64,000 nucleotides of DNA from Larix kaempferi (taxonomy: Eukaryota; Streptophyta; Pinopsida; Pinales; Pinaceae). The translations under genes and the position numbers were made by a program. How positions within the stretch are numbered: the first letter of the stretch is position 1; each line of letters opens with the position of its first letter. Positions 43,636 through 55,225 of this stretch are shown one piece after another. The notes beneath the pieces are model-generated. The model saw nothing but the letters and a program-made list of their open reading frames with translations, was not told the origin of the DNA and did no database searches. Location: positions 3,248,001 through 3,312,000 of the forward strand of contig BSBM01001383.1 of NCBI GenBank assembly GCA_027924585.1. Direction: 5' to 3'.

Positions 43636-46507
43636 CTACACAACAAGTTAAATTGCATGATTAGAAAACATCTCATAGTTTTCAGAACAAATTCTTACAC
43701 ATAAAGAAATATGTCATACAGTCATGCAATTATCTTAGCCAATGCTTCAATACAACATTTATCCATATCCCGTAACTTTCTAGATGCCTTCCAATCTCTA
43801 CCAGAACATTGTTAAGAGTGTGCACAACTCCCAACATGTCAGCAAAGAGGTTTCATTCTAGATAAGTAGCAATGGAATGTTGTACAGTGCCATAGGCCAC
43901 TTACCCATGTATATTAGTAGTATGTTGTTCATCAATGCAACTATTCTAATATGCACAATACATATCCTAAGTCTAGGAACATGGGCATATACATCATTGA
44001 ACAATTTTATTTAAACAAATACATATGCAAGAAATGACAATTCAAATACTTATCTTTGTTTGTTCGTTAGGTGGACTCCCTCTGAGTCTTCACTTCCTTG
44101 CAGGAGCTGCTGGAGTCCTAATCTGAAGTAGCTTCTTCTACACCTTTCTGTTGTGGAATGTAGAGAGATGGTCAAGTCCCTCTGAATATCTGCATCCTTG
44201 CATAAACCACTGGAGTGTACTCCCTCTTGATCTTTGCTTCCTGGATTACTTGTTCTTGAATCTCATATTCATCCTTGGTCCCTATGCATGCTTATTAGTA
44301 TCATGAATGTGTTATCCTTGTGATCTCATATAAAATCATACATTCATTAGTATACTATTAAAACACAATAATCTCAAGCATGTTTAGTCATGATCATTTC
44401 AAACAGAAATAATAAGCATTAGCATTCAAGGATTCTTATGGTTAGTCATATCATCAATTATGGTAAGAAACATAATATGCATACAATCATGATTATTCAA
44501 ACCTATGACTTCATGAATAATCATTATCAACAATAGTATAAGATCCTAACACAAGGTAGGATTCTATCTTGATATAGGAAAAACATACATGGATTAGCAT
44601 GCTAGCTATTTATGTCTAACATACTCACATGATGTCTTCTTGTTCTTCTTCAATGACTTGTGCTAGTAACCTGTATATCTCATAGGTTAACTATTACAAA
44701 ACCAAGTTATACATACCTCGTAAATGGATCTTCTATGAGATCCATGACAATGGATGAATCTTTGTCCTCATGTTATCATGATCATATGTTCTTGGACCAG
44801 AACATGATTTGTCTTTCTTGGTGTACCTTTCATGTTAGTAGACAACATAAACCTCATACAACACCATAATGCATTAGTACAATCATAAGTGTCAACACCC
44901 TAACCAATGAATATCTTCTGTCATGCATTCATAATTTTGTTAAGGTGATACGACAAATCTAAAATCAAAATTGTACTAACCGTAATAACATGAAGACAAA
45001 CATACCATAAAATTAATCATGGACAAATATCGAAACATACCTCGATGAGTCATACCTGTCGAGATCGCTTGTAATCTTCTTATGTAAGGCCTTAACCTCA
45101 TCTCCCTCTGAAACAGGAACTTCTTCACTCATGCAGATGATCAGTCCATCTTCTTCTAGGATTAACCCAATCCACTTGATTTGCAAGAACTGGACCTGGA
45201 GCTGGATATGGGTTTGTCAGAGAAACCCCAAAAATTCAAACTTTGAATTTCGAACTTCCGAAAGGATAGAAATATGCGCCTTGATGAGCTGATCAAACTG
45301 GTATATTCAGAATTTGAAAACTGCAAAGTTTCACTCCTCAATTTTGCCTTTGAAACTTCCGAATTCACTGGACATGACCCTGAGCTGGGGTTTGATGAAG
45401 CCCACTCTTTTGCCCCATCAAAAGGTTTGATCCAAAGCTCTAAGCTTCTATTTTTCTGAGGAGCTTCTAGCTGTGGTCACATATTTCAAAAATTCCTATT
45501 TTTACAGAAGCCCTAATTTTCCACTTTTCTGATCAAAGTCCCGAGCTAGGGTTTGATCAAGCCCGGCCTTTTTCCCAACCAAAATTTTTGATCTTGGTCT
45601 CTAAATTTCTATTTTTATGAGTGGAATTCAGCCGTGGTCTCCGATTAAAAAAATTCCAACTTTCTCCAAAGCCCTAAATTCCGGAAGCCATGAATGAAGG
45701 TACCAAAAAATAATTCTGTTTTGACAGAAATATGTACCTGATTGTTTCTGGTGTAACTTTGAAATTTTTGATCCACAGGGTCTGAAAACGTTTCCTGAGA
45801 TATCCTGACCTATTAGATTTCCATCCTGACAGGTCTGACCTCAATTGGATTTTCTGAGAGAGAGTTATTCCAAATGTCGCAACGTGACCTGTTTTGGGAT
45901 AAAACAAAAGAGCGAACTTGTACGGCATGCCACGTGTCACTGTTTGAACTTCGGCCTCTGAAATTTTTTTCCTGAGATATCTCGGCCTGTTATCTTTCCA
46001 TCCTGACAGGTCTGACCTCAATTGGACTCTCTGAGAGATATTTATGCCAAGTGTCGCAACATGACCTGTTTATGGGATAATACAGGAGAGCTAACTTGTA
46101 CGGAGTTCCACGTGTCACTGGTTCAACTTCGGCCTCTGAAAACGTTTTCTGAGATAGTAGAGGCTGTGTAATACCTGTCACTTTTTACGAAATTTAATTT
46201 GGAGCTTCCTAGCCCAAGATATGACCTTTTTCCCAAGGTCACCTGATTTTGACTCAGATCTGGAAGAGGCAGAAACCCTATATTGTACAGATCATAAAGC
46301 ACAAAGTACAACGAATTAGAGGTTGTCCTTTGGACACAAGGTACCCGGAGATTTAATCTTCGTCCTGTAACAATTTCAGATCCGAAAACTTCGCCAAAAC
46401 GGATTTATAGCGAAAGTGCTACGATGACTGGTTTTTGCTATATCAAGCCCTAGCATCGTAAGTGCAACAAGTGTCATACATGCCATATCATGCCTTCTTT
46501 CAGGATA
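43636..46507 (-). other. Leader of Y with intron/exon-like blocks
   Basis: No gag motif is visible in this 2.9-kb stretch. It is AT-rich but holds short coding-like islands bounded by splice-like sites on the minus strand. One at about 45040-45132 reads MSEEVPVSEGDEVKALHKK and ends at CGACAG|GTATG or ATCGAG|GTATG. One at about 44730-44830 ends at TTACGAG|GTATG. One at about 44169-44282 reads DEYEIQEQVIQEAKIKRE. Near 45400-45660 a phrase with CTAGGGTTTGATCAAGCCC recurs. Captured host exons are possible. I do not recognise the gene. Confidence 0.4.
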
Positions 46508-46519
46508 GCTCTGATACCA
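46508..46519 (-). promoter_or_regulatory. Primer-binding site of Y
   Basis: The minus strand reads TGGTATCAGAGC directly after the LTR end, the iMet-type site. Confidence 0.93.
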
Positions 46520-47169
46520 TGTTAAATTTTCAGAATTTACTTCAATCTGATCTAGAATATTAACTGAGAGAACAACATGTACAACATATCTACAGCATAT
46601 CAATCATGGAGACAATAATGCAAGCACACAAGAGACACAAAGATTTACTTGGGGAAAACCATAAAGGTGAAAAACCCCAATAACTTACTCAGAGATAGAT
46701 AGAGCAATGATACAACCAACCAAGAGAGATAGCCATAACCTAGCAACAGATCCTCCTCCTCCATAAGTGTGCCACTCCTCCTTGAGTGCATGTGTGAGAA
46801 GTGAGTGTGTAAATAGAGTGCCTTCCGCACTCTATTTATACTTGACTTGACTTGCCTTTTTACCTAACTCATGTAGGCTCGAACTTTACCACATAACATA
46901 ATGCTGAGTGGGACGACCCCCAATAGGGTGGTCTAATAACCCTTTGACCCACATGGCCGACCCCCAATAGGGTGGTCTAATAACCCTTTGACCCACATGA
47001 CTTATACAGGGCCGACCCCAAATAAGGTGGTCTAATAACCCATCAAGTATAAGTTACGATACTTACAATATAAATGACGACACTTCCTTATAGAGGAATA
47101 ATACCATCTCTATAGGAATACAATATACATATATGTGAAATACATTCCGAAGTTACATATACATCAACA
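46520..47169 (-). repeat. 5' LTR of Y
   Basis: 650 bp, equal in length to the partner at 40097-40746, with about twelve differences over the full length. It is followed at 47170-47174 by AAAAC, the second copy of the target-site duplication. Confidence 0.94.
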
Positions 47170-47174
47170 AAAAC

Positions 47175-47921
47175 TGTAGCTAGGGTTTTCACCCTAGCTT
47201 GTGCAAATGAGCACCTACTAAGGAGAATGGACTCCTTAGTAGCAGTTCAATAAACAGTAAATTAAAGTAACAAGACAATACGAATTCTAAACTAACATGA
47301 GCATGCATAAACATAACAAAACATGGAAATATGGTGAAGATCTTTCTTTTTTTGTATTAAATTTTTTACCTCAAGTGTAGAGGTTGGTGAAGTTCTTGCA
47401 ATGGTCCAAGAGGGTTGCTCCAAACTCCAGCTTTGATCCTTCTCTTTCTCCAAAAGGTTGGAAATGGGCCAAAAGGGGCACTCAAGGATGAAAGTAGCTC
47501 AAGGGTGAGCTAGGGTTTCGAGAGTGATTTTGGCATAGTAAGGGTGTATTTGATCGTGGATATGAAATGAGAGGTCTCCATCACCTATTTATAGGTTTTT
47601 GGTGGTGGAGTGTTGGCCCATGGTTTTGGGAACCATATGGTTTAGGTCAGCTGTATAGGGTTTTTTCCTCATTTTTTCTCCTTTTTTTATATTTTTTATT
47701 CCATTTTTAGAGGGTTTTTGCTATTTTGGAGGAATTTTGGATAATTTTAGGGGAAAAAAGGGGTTTTTTAGCCTTTTGGAGGCTTTTTTGATGGTTTTGT
47801 GGCCTTTTGGAGGCTTTTTAATGGGATTTTAAGGTTTTGAAAGTAGATATGGTAGGAAATATGGACAAATGAGTCATGTAATGGGGTAGATGAGGTAGTG
47901 AGAACTTTTTGGGTGTTAACA
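47175..47921 (-). repeat. Full X LTR (3' side of the X body)
   Basis: On the minus strand it begins TGTTAACACCC and ends CTAGCTACA. The purine tract CAGGGGGCAATC on the minus strand abuts 47921, as expected for a 3' LTR. It is 747 bp, close to the 735-bp partner at 57016-57750. Confidence 0.92.
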
Positions 47922-50595
47922 GATTGCCCCCTGATGTGTGAGGGTAGGAGCTCATCGTATGGCCGATAGACATCATAAGTCTTTTATGGTTTTCCTGGGG
48001 TGTGGAGAAGAGAAGAAACAAACTGGAGCCCGGAACAACAGTCCTGAAAAAACTGCAAAAATTGAAAGTACATAACCTTAATAATGGATGAGGAATAATC
48101 TGATCATATGGACGAGGCGGGCATTCCCATGCTCGTATCAAGATATAGAACAATAATAACAATGGGGTCCAAAATATGGGGACCTGACATATACATGGCC
48201 TCAAATAATGAATGAGGAAGAATCTCAATGTATGGACGAGGTGGGCATACCCATGCTCGTATCAAGATACATAAAAATAACTGTGAGGCCCAAAAAAGGG
48301 GGACCTATAGGATACATAGAGAACCACTGTGTACATCATAAGGGTCCAGAGGGGACATAAATCTGGGACATATTGCTGGGCTGACCATGTCTGAGCTGAA
48401 GAACTGATACACTGGAATAACAACAGTGTTGCTGAGTGGGGTACCAGAGGAACTGATCAGCTGCTGGATCATAGTGACGGGGAGTCATATCCTCAATGGG
48501 ACATTGAACTGGAACTAAACTGGGTACTCAAGGAAGCATATAACTGGATGGCTTCCAAATACAATCGCCAATGCAACTCGGACATCCATGGGAACATAGA
48601 ACTGGGTGTTCCAAAGTGACTCACCAATGTGCTAGACTCAGGGGAAATCCAGGGTCTTCGACCAATAACTGAAGGGATATAAACCCTACACGATTCTCAA
48701 CGATGCGATTAAGGTGTTGAAGTCGAGCATGTGAGAAACAACCACTCGGAGAGGCAATTATGACTCCTGTCAGAATGGTACGTAGGAACTCACCACAGAT
48801 GGTGATGGGTCCAAGGCGTAGGGACCTCTGGGTATATCCTCTGGAATAGAGGGGCTGTCGTCAACAGAGGGAGACCTGCAACTATCAAGGCAATGATGTT
48901 TCCTTGACAGGAGCGCGAGGTGGAGAACTGAAGTATGAGAGTACTGATGGTAGGACTAATAGACCGTGGGGGATAACTGGGCAAGTAGAGTGGGTGGACT
49001 CAAACTTCCTTTGTTCAGAGTATGATGGCGGGGATGATCGGGCAGCATATGAAACTGACTGATGGGAAAGGGATCATAGCTATAATGGATCAAGGATAGT
49101 GACTGGGATGAGTGTTACTCAAGGTGGTGTAAAATGGCAAGAGACTGAAGACTACTTTGAACAAAGGCGACCTAATTGGGGGTGCTACTGAGATGATCGA
49201 TCATAGTGCCAAGAGGCACGGGGGGACTTCTTCATGGGTTAAGGAACTAGAAGAAGTGTGTGTAAAGTGGTATTGTCGTGTGGATTTATACGAGCCCAGG
49301 ACAGTTCATGCTCGTGATTGCTTTCAATTTTAAGGAGTCTGAAAGCGATAAGAAGACTCTGAAATAATGGAATGGTACTGTCGTGTGGATTTGTATGAGC
49401 CCAGGACAGTTCATGCTCGTGGTTGCTTTCAATTTTAGAGAGTCTGAAAGCGATAAGAAGACTCCAGGGGGTTGCTTTTTCGTGTGTTAGTCTCCAAGGC
49501 CCGAAGAAGCATAAAAGGATGCAATGAAGAACTCTTCTAGCCGGTGTGACTAGAGTATTCCTTTTTCGTAATTAGTCTACCAGGTCCAAAAAATGGGTAA
49601 ACTTATACCAGATAGACACCCTTTCAGGTACTTTAACAAGTATGAAAGGAAGCAAGATTGCTCGGCAATCTTTTCATTGTTTTAGGAGTCAGAAAAGAGC
49701 TTAACATAAACAGCCTAAGTGCCTTTTTCGTAAAGGACTTGTCCGGCCCGAAAAATGGATAAAATTATACCGAACAAAAGGAATAGCCAGGCAAGGAGGA
49801 AGTGCTCAATCAAGGAACATTGATGATGACCAAGAACGAGGGAGGGGGGGAATACTGGTGGGCCTCCTTGCGGTGTAATGAATGGTGGAAAAATAACGAA
49901 ATGATTGTAGTATGACAGGAGTGAAGGGCTCATGTAAAAATGTGGAACAATTCGATGGCGGCCGATGTGGTTCGCAAATCGAGGCAGCAAGGTGTCGGGA
50001 CACAATGTTGAAACTGTACCAAGTGAGAGAGAGAAATGATCTCAAGCATCATCACGAGCTTGGAAAAATGAATCCAACGATATAAAAAGTGTCAAAAACA
50101 GATAATGGCCGATGTGGCACGCAAACCGAGGTGACAGGGGGAAAAAAATCTGGGGGTGAGAGCGAGAAATGATCTCAAGCATCATCACGGTCTTGGAAAA
50201 ATGAATCTGATGATATAAAATATGTCAAACATGGAGATAAACCGAAGTGGCACACAAACCGAGGTGACTAGTGGTGTCTGGAGACAATGTTGATATTGGT
50301 CCTGGTGAGAGCGAGAAATGATCTCAAGCATCATCACGGGAACGGAAATATGAATCCGGCGGTGCAAATGGTGCGAAAAATAGAAGTCATAAGGAATCCA
50401 GAATGGTTAAAGGAAATAACTACGTTAAAAAATGGTTGCAAATAAAGGTGAGCCCACCAAGCCAAGGATGCAAGGGTGGGGAGAAATGATGCCCCGCGGG
50501 GGCAAAATACTAGGTGTATCGAAGGAAATCATATATACAAGTGACATGTGACCTCAAAAATGGTTGAGATCACATATGTGACAAAGTGAGCAGGG
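47922..50595 (-). other. Non-coding 3' part of X with short repeats
   Basis: No RT, RNase H or integrase is recognised. Three repeat sets are visible. Two copies of a phrase with CCCATGCTCGTATCAAGATA lie at 48080-48270. Two copies of a roughly 110-bp unit with GCCCAGGACAGTTCATGCTC lie at 49275-49470. Three copies of GAGAAATGATCTCAAGCATC, spaced about 135 bp, lie at 50030-50340. Confidence 0.6.
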
Positions 50596-51588
50596 TTAAC
50601 GACCTTCCCCCATGCTATGCGCATGGGGTTTGTGATTGTGGATCACATATGTTTTGGTTTGAACAAGGGGGTCATGGACGTGCTGAGATAGATGTGATGG
50701 GGAAGGTTCAAAATGGTTGATCATGCCCCCTATCCCAGGGTCGAGGTAATCTATTATGCCCCCTAACTCAGAGGTGTCAATGTGGTGCTCGATGATAGCG
50801 GGGACAAGACCAGGCATTTCGGTGTAGGACCAGGCAAAGACATCGCGGAACTCTTGGAAAAGTTTTTTGTATTCTCCAATCTCATGCTCACTGCAGGAGG
50901 CTCCTAAGGTAATGATTTCAAGAGAACCAGGTGGGTTAGAGATATCTATGTGGATGACGGGTGAGATGTTGGCCATGTTACCTTCCTCAAAAGCATTAGG
51001 AGCGGGAATAGGATCCTTAAACCAGTCGACTTTGGTGGGAAGGAAATCTTTGGACTCAACTGCGAATTGGGTAGCTGTGGTAGAGGAGGATTCTTCTGGG
51101 AGGAAATAGGAATGATGGTGCATGTCGTCCCAGGGATAATCCGGGGCAGTGAGAGCCTTGAGGATCTCCTCATCATTGCGAAAACTGTGAGTTGTCAAAT
51201 CGGTTGACGAGGGAGTGGTAGTCGAAGAGATCATATAAATGGTGTTAATCTATCTGGATGGGGATGATACCGGGGGGTGGATCTCCTCAATTGTGGGGGG
51301 TGCCGTCTTAGGGTCCAAATTATTCATCTCGTAGAGAGCTTCTCTGTAATCTGGGAGATCAGGACAATGATGTGAGTAATGGCCGTAAATACCGCATATT
51401 GCACAAGGGTGGTTGGTACGCAGTGATTTATCACGAGGTTTAGGGGTTGGATCGAGTTCGACAATCGGGATGTTGGGGTCGTCGTCAAGCATTTGCATGT
51501 GTTCCTGTAATGCAGCTAATTGTGGACATTGATGAGTCGGATGGCCTAACTCATCACAAAACGAGCATTTGGGAGGAGCACGAAACAC
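50596..51588 (-). pseudogene. X: two zinc knuckles after protease, then the start of an RT region
   Basis: The ORF 51250-51588 has two CX2CX4HX4C knuckles, CSFCDELGHPTHQC and CAICGIYGHYSHHC, which normally belong to gag. The ORF 50596-51234, same frame, has GSLEIITLGASCSEHEIGEY and YKKLFQEFRDVFAWSYTEMP, the conserved segment just before Ty3 RT. Immediately after HHIDTSELG the RT similarity ends, so the polymerase core is deleted. The last residues are Pro/His-rich and unrecognised. Confidence 0.8.
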
Positions 51589-51604
51589 GGGGGGGGGGGG
51601 GGGG
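51589..51604. repeat. Run of 16 G (C on the coding strand)
   Basis: The run lies within the X coding frame between protease and the downstream knuckles. Upstream, a different frame gives a sensible Pro-rich linker, so a length change here probably compensates an earlier frameshift. Sequencing error is an alternative. Confidence 0.8.
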
Positions 51605-51693
51605 TTTAACTGCCTTAGGAGGGGGTACGGCAGTGTATGGTTGTGGGCCTCTACCCCCAGTGGGCTTGATAAGAGGAGGGGGATTCGTAGAGA

Positions 51694-53049
51694 CTAAGGG
51701 GTAGCGACACCGAGAGGTGGTTGACTAGTAGTGACAATGGGTTGCACCAGTTGTAGGACGACATTTGGTGTCGGCGGGGGAACGGGAGGCGAAATATACC
51801 ACACGGGTAATCCTAAGGTTAACCCGGGGAGGTTGAGAGTAGCCATAACCGGGGCGCTTACTACTCCCGAGGGAGGGAATAGGAAGGGGATGGTGTGGGT
51901 GGGTGTAATGCCGATGTGACTAGGTACCAATGGTGGTTTGGGTAACAAGGGTGGTTGATTGTTGGGTGTTTGTGTATTGTGGGAAAGAGTACAGAGGTCA
52001 GAAACTTCGATCGCGGGTGACGGGGGTGGAATGGATTGGAATGTGGAAGTCATCGGCGTGTATGAGTAAAGTCTGGGTCCCACGGAGGAAACAAACGAGG
52101 TAGTTGCACCACAAACAGGTTGTTCAACCATGGGGAGAACATTTTCGGGTGCAGCGGGGGAAATTGGATCATAATAGGTGAGTTGGTCAACCTTGACCAT
52201 GCGTCCCTCATGGGGGAACATCATGGTATGAAAAATGGATGAGGAAACCGCCCGCATGGCATACATGTAGTTGTGGCCAAGTAAGAGGTTATAATCAAGT
52301 TGGGCATTGATGACCTCTATGTCAATGAGCACAGTTTTTCCAGCCAACTGGACGGGGACATTGGCTAAGAGACCTTGGGGTTGAGCCGAACGACCATTGT
52401 AGGCTCGCAATGCAGTGGTGGACTGCTGGAGGGTAGGGGATCCCAAATTCTGCCAAATGAATGTGGACATAACGCATGTAGAGGCACCTTCATCGATAAT
52501 GCACTGATGGATGACAAGATTCCGAATGTAAACAGAAACTTGGAATGCTAAAGTGGAAGGCAGGCGTGGTTTGGACTGGTCCAAATTGAAGGCCATCAAT
52601 TGTGAATCATTGGGGTCAATAGCACCAATGGCTGAGAGCAAAGTCTTGCGCTGTGAAGGACAGTTTTTTAAGACTTCTAACGCAAACATGGCTGCGGGAG
52701 ATTGGGCTAAGTCATCTACAATGTTGTAATTTGACACAGCACGAGCATTGGGGTTATTGTTGATACGACGAAGTGGGAAATGAGGTGCTTTAGAGGCACC
52801 ATCTAGTGGAGCCAGAGGTATACGTAACGTCTGATCAGTGGGATGAGCGTTAGTGTTTTTGTCGGCGGGAGGGGCTTCAAGGGTGGGGCCATATTGGTTC
52901 CGACGGGTTTGGAGGTTGACATCAGCAGATGACATCATTAACAAGTGGTGGGTACCTAAGTCGAACATGGGTTGATCAGGAGCGGCATAAGTGATCTGTT
53001 GTTGTGGGGGCGCATTGCCTTGAGGGGGAGCCAATGGCTGAGTGTTCAC
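51694..53049 (-). CDS. Aspartic protease region of X (open 451 codons)
   Basis: The frame is open from 53049 to a TAG at 51694-51696. The active-site loop is CIIDEGASTCVM, with the catalytic Asp at residue 186 (52492-52494). DEGAS in place of DSGAS or DTGAS is a form I have seen in plant Tat-type elements. The flap/C-terminal part reads LDYNLLLGHNYMYAM. Pro-rich linkers precede and follow. Upstream the same frame includes a gag knuckle (53191-53232), so this is part of a gag-protease polyprotein. M53049 is only the first Met after a stop, not a natural start. Confidence 0.75.
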   Translation of the reverse strand: MNTQPLAPPQGNAPPQQQITYAAPDQPMFDLGTHHLLMMSSADVNLQTRRNQYGPTLEAPPADKNTNAHPTDQTLRIPLAPLDGASKAPHFPLRRINNNPNARAVSNYNIVDDLAQSPAAMFALEVLKNCPSQRKTLLSAIGAIDPNDSQLMAFNLDQSKPRLPSTLAFQVSVYIRNLVIHQCIIDEGASTCVMSTFIWQNLGSPTLQQSTTALRAYNGRSAQPQGLLANVPVQLAGKTVLIDIEVINAQLDYNLLLGHNYMYAMRAVSSSIFHTMMFPHEGRMVKVDQLTYYDPISPAAPENVLPMVEQPVCGATTSFVSSVGPRLYSYTPMTSTFQSIPPPSPAIEVSDLCTLSHNTQTPNNQPPLLPKPPLVPSHIGITPTHTIPFLFPPSGVVSAPVMATLNLPGLTLGLPVWYISPPVPPPTPNVVLQLVQPIVTTSQPPLGVATP

Positions 53050-55225
53050 TACGCCTTGGGTTGGTAAGTGGTTTTACAGCACCAAAGGTTGCTGCTGAGG
53101 GGGTGGGGGGTTGGGTGGCGCATGAGGAGCCGCGTGCCCTTGGCGATGGGCATCATCAGTCCAGAGTTGTCGAGATCGCTCCAAATGTGGGCAAGCATGT
53201 GTGTAGTGGCCATAGACCCCACAAATAGAACAAGGATGGTTTGTTCACAAATTAGGATTTTTGGCCTGCTTGGGCGGCCGATCAGGGTTCTGGTTGGCAG
53301 GTGCCGTGTTATTGTTGTTTGGGGGATTGAGAGGTTGACCGGCTTGGTCTGGAGGGGGGTTGTTCCCACGGTTATGGCCTTTACCACAGTTTTGCTGGCC
53401 CTGTTGGTGCTGGTTGTTTTGGTTCTACTACGGATTCTATTGGGCATATACTTTCCCTTGGGTAGCAGGTGGGTTCTGGGGTTGTGTAGGTGCGAGAGCA
53501 GGTTGCGGTGGATAATAAGTAGGGGGAGGCTGCGCAGGTGCTGAAACTTGTGGGGGTTGCTGATATGTCTGCAGAGCGGGTTGTGGGTTTGCCATAGGGG
53601 TTGCCTATGGTGGGTAATAAGCATGTTGGGCTTGAGAGGACACATGAGCTAGTGCAGCCTGCGGGTGGTAATAGGGTTGAGGTGCGACCGGGGGGCGTAA
53701 GCAGGGGACGCATGACCAAAGCACTGAGGTGGACATGAGGGTCCGTGGGAATGGTGGTGATGTGCCATGGGAGCATACGAATTGGTTGCTCCGGACTGTG
53801 ATGTAGCCCGCGAAAGGTCGGGGCCATGGCTAGGACGTGCTATGGAAAAGGGTTGGGGATGTGAGGCAATACGGCCAATGATGCCGTCTGTGGCATGGGA
53901 TGCCCCCGGCGCATCGTGTTGGGAGGAATCACCGTGAGGGGCGTCAGGTATGATGGTATAGAGATAACCTGACTAGGCATAAATGAGGTCAAATTGCTGG
54001 GCTTTGAGGATGGACTCTTCTTCAGATTGGGGTCGTTCGGATGCCACATCCTTGGCAATGACAGGAAGTAGGGATTTTAGAAACCAATCTAAGAAGATAC
54101 GGTCGTCTAATTTAATTTTGTAGAGGCTGCAGCGTCGACGCCACTCATGAATGTGGTCAGTGATGTGGGTAGCCGTGTTCTGTCTGCAAGACAGTAGGAT
54201 CTCAACTCCCGCGGCATAGCGGACAGGTAACTGAAAGAACTGCAGGAAAGTCGAGGCGAGGGAAGTAAAGGTGGCATGGGTCCCATGGGGCTGCTCAATG
54301 TACCACTTAGCTGCAGAGCCAGTGAAGGTGTGCTGTAACAGACGAAGGCGGATAGAGTTGTCCACTATGGAGTTGGAGGAACACCATAGATGGAAGGACA
54401 TAATATGGTTCTGGGGGTCCTCACCTGCCTTGCCCTCAAACTTAGGGATGTCGGAGGGAAGCTTGGTGGGCATGTGAGGCCACGCAGGGTCGTGTTTGAT
54501 GGGATCGTTAGTCAGTCTAGCTGGTCAGGAAGGTTGAGGATAGCCATGAATGGAAAACTAGTAGAAGGATGTGACATACTAGTGGGTTGGACCATGTTGG
54601 GGCCAATGCCCCCAAGTGTAGGGGCAGGGTTTGGGAGGTTTCCCCCAAGTGGAGGGACGAAAGTGGCATGGGACGGTCCTGCACCGTCAAGGGTAGTGTG
54701 AGTCACTGATGGAGTGGGAATAGGTATTCCAGCTACTGGAATGGGTGCAGTGATCGGAATGGTAGATGTGGGCCCCATCGAGGGCATACCCAAAGCAGGT
54801 GTGGTAGCTGGTGTGGTGGTGGATGCTCCACCAATGGTCCCTACAAAGAAAGGGGTGGAAGTCACGTCAGCCATGGGGCTGGTTGGTGCAGTGTAAATGG
54901 GGTTCTTGGACTCTGCCTTAGAATCAGAGGTAAAATAAGGGGCGTCTAGCTCGGGTGACGGAGTTCTATGCCGTTGACGAGTGGAGTCAAGTGACAAAGC
55001 TCGAGATCTATGATGAGTGGTATCAAGTGACGAAGATCTATGTTTATGACGGGTGGTGTCAAGTGAACCGTGCTGCGGGGGCTCACCCCAGAGGCTCCGA
55101 GAATGTCTTGGGGACTCAATGGTGACAAATGGTGTCAAATATCTGGGGGTTGTGTTGAGTGAAAAACAACTCAAAAACCCTAATGCAACTGAGTGTGCAG
55201 AAGGAGAGCTCAAAAAATATGGCAC
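53050..55225 (-). pseudogene. Gag of X
   Basis: The N-terminal ORF (54512-55225) is Ser/Thr/Pro-rich and has three tandem units like SLDTTRHKHRS. The capsid domain (53973-54473) shows IPKFEGKAGEDPQNHIMSF, GSAAKWYIEQ, FTSLASTFLQFF and HIHEWRRRC, a typical Ty3-type gag. A Pro/Gln-rich stretch and the knuckle CSICGVYGHYTHAC (53191-53232) follow. N-terminal, capsid and knuckle parts are in three frames, so at least two frameshifts exist. Few in-frame stops suggest moderate age. Confidence 0.85.

Larger units (their letters stand above)
40097..47169 (-). mobile_element. Y: young Ty1/copia element with crippled RT and intron-like blocks
   Basis: Paired 650-bp LTRs and a perfect 5-bp duplication AAAAC (40092-40096 and 47170-47174) define it. 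On the minus strand: LTR, iMet PBS (46519-46508), about 2.9 kb leader with exon/intron-like structure, an RT with internal deletions, an intact RNase H ORF, tandem repeats, purine tract (GTTAAGAGGGAG) and LTR. The LTRs differ at about a dozen positions, the youngest clear pair in the window. No gag or integrase motif is found, so it could only move with help. Confidence 0.9.

Noticed and set aside
45274-45459. Small ORF in the Y leader
   Set aside because: Part of a repeated leader phrase. The opposite strand is equally open, so coding is not supported.
53068-53544. 158-codon plus-strand ORF in X
   Set aside because: Its hydrophobic translation is the shadow of the Pro/Gln-rich gag on the minus strand. 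No family match.
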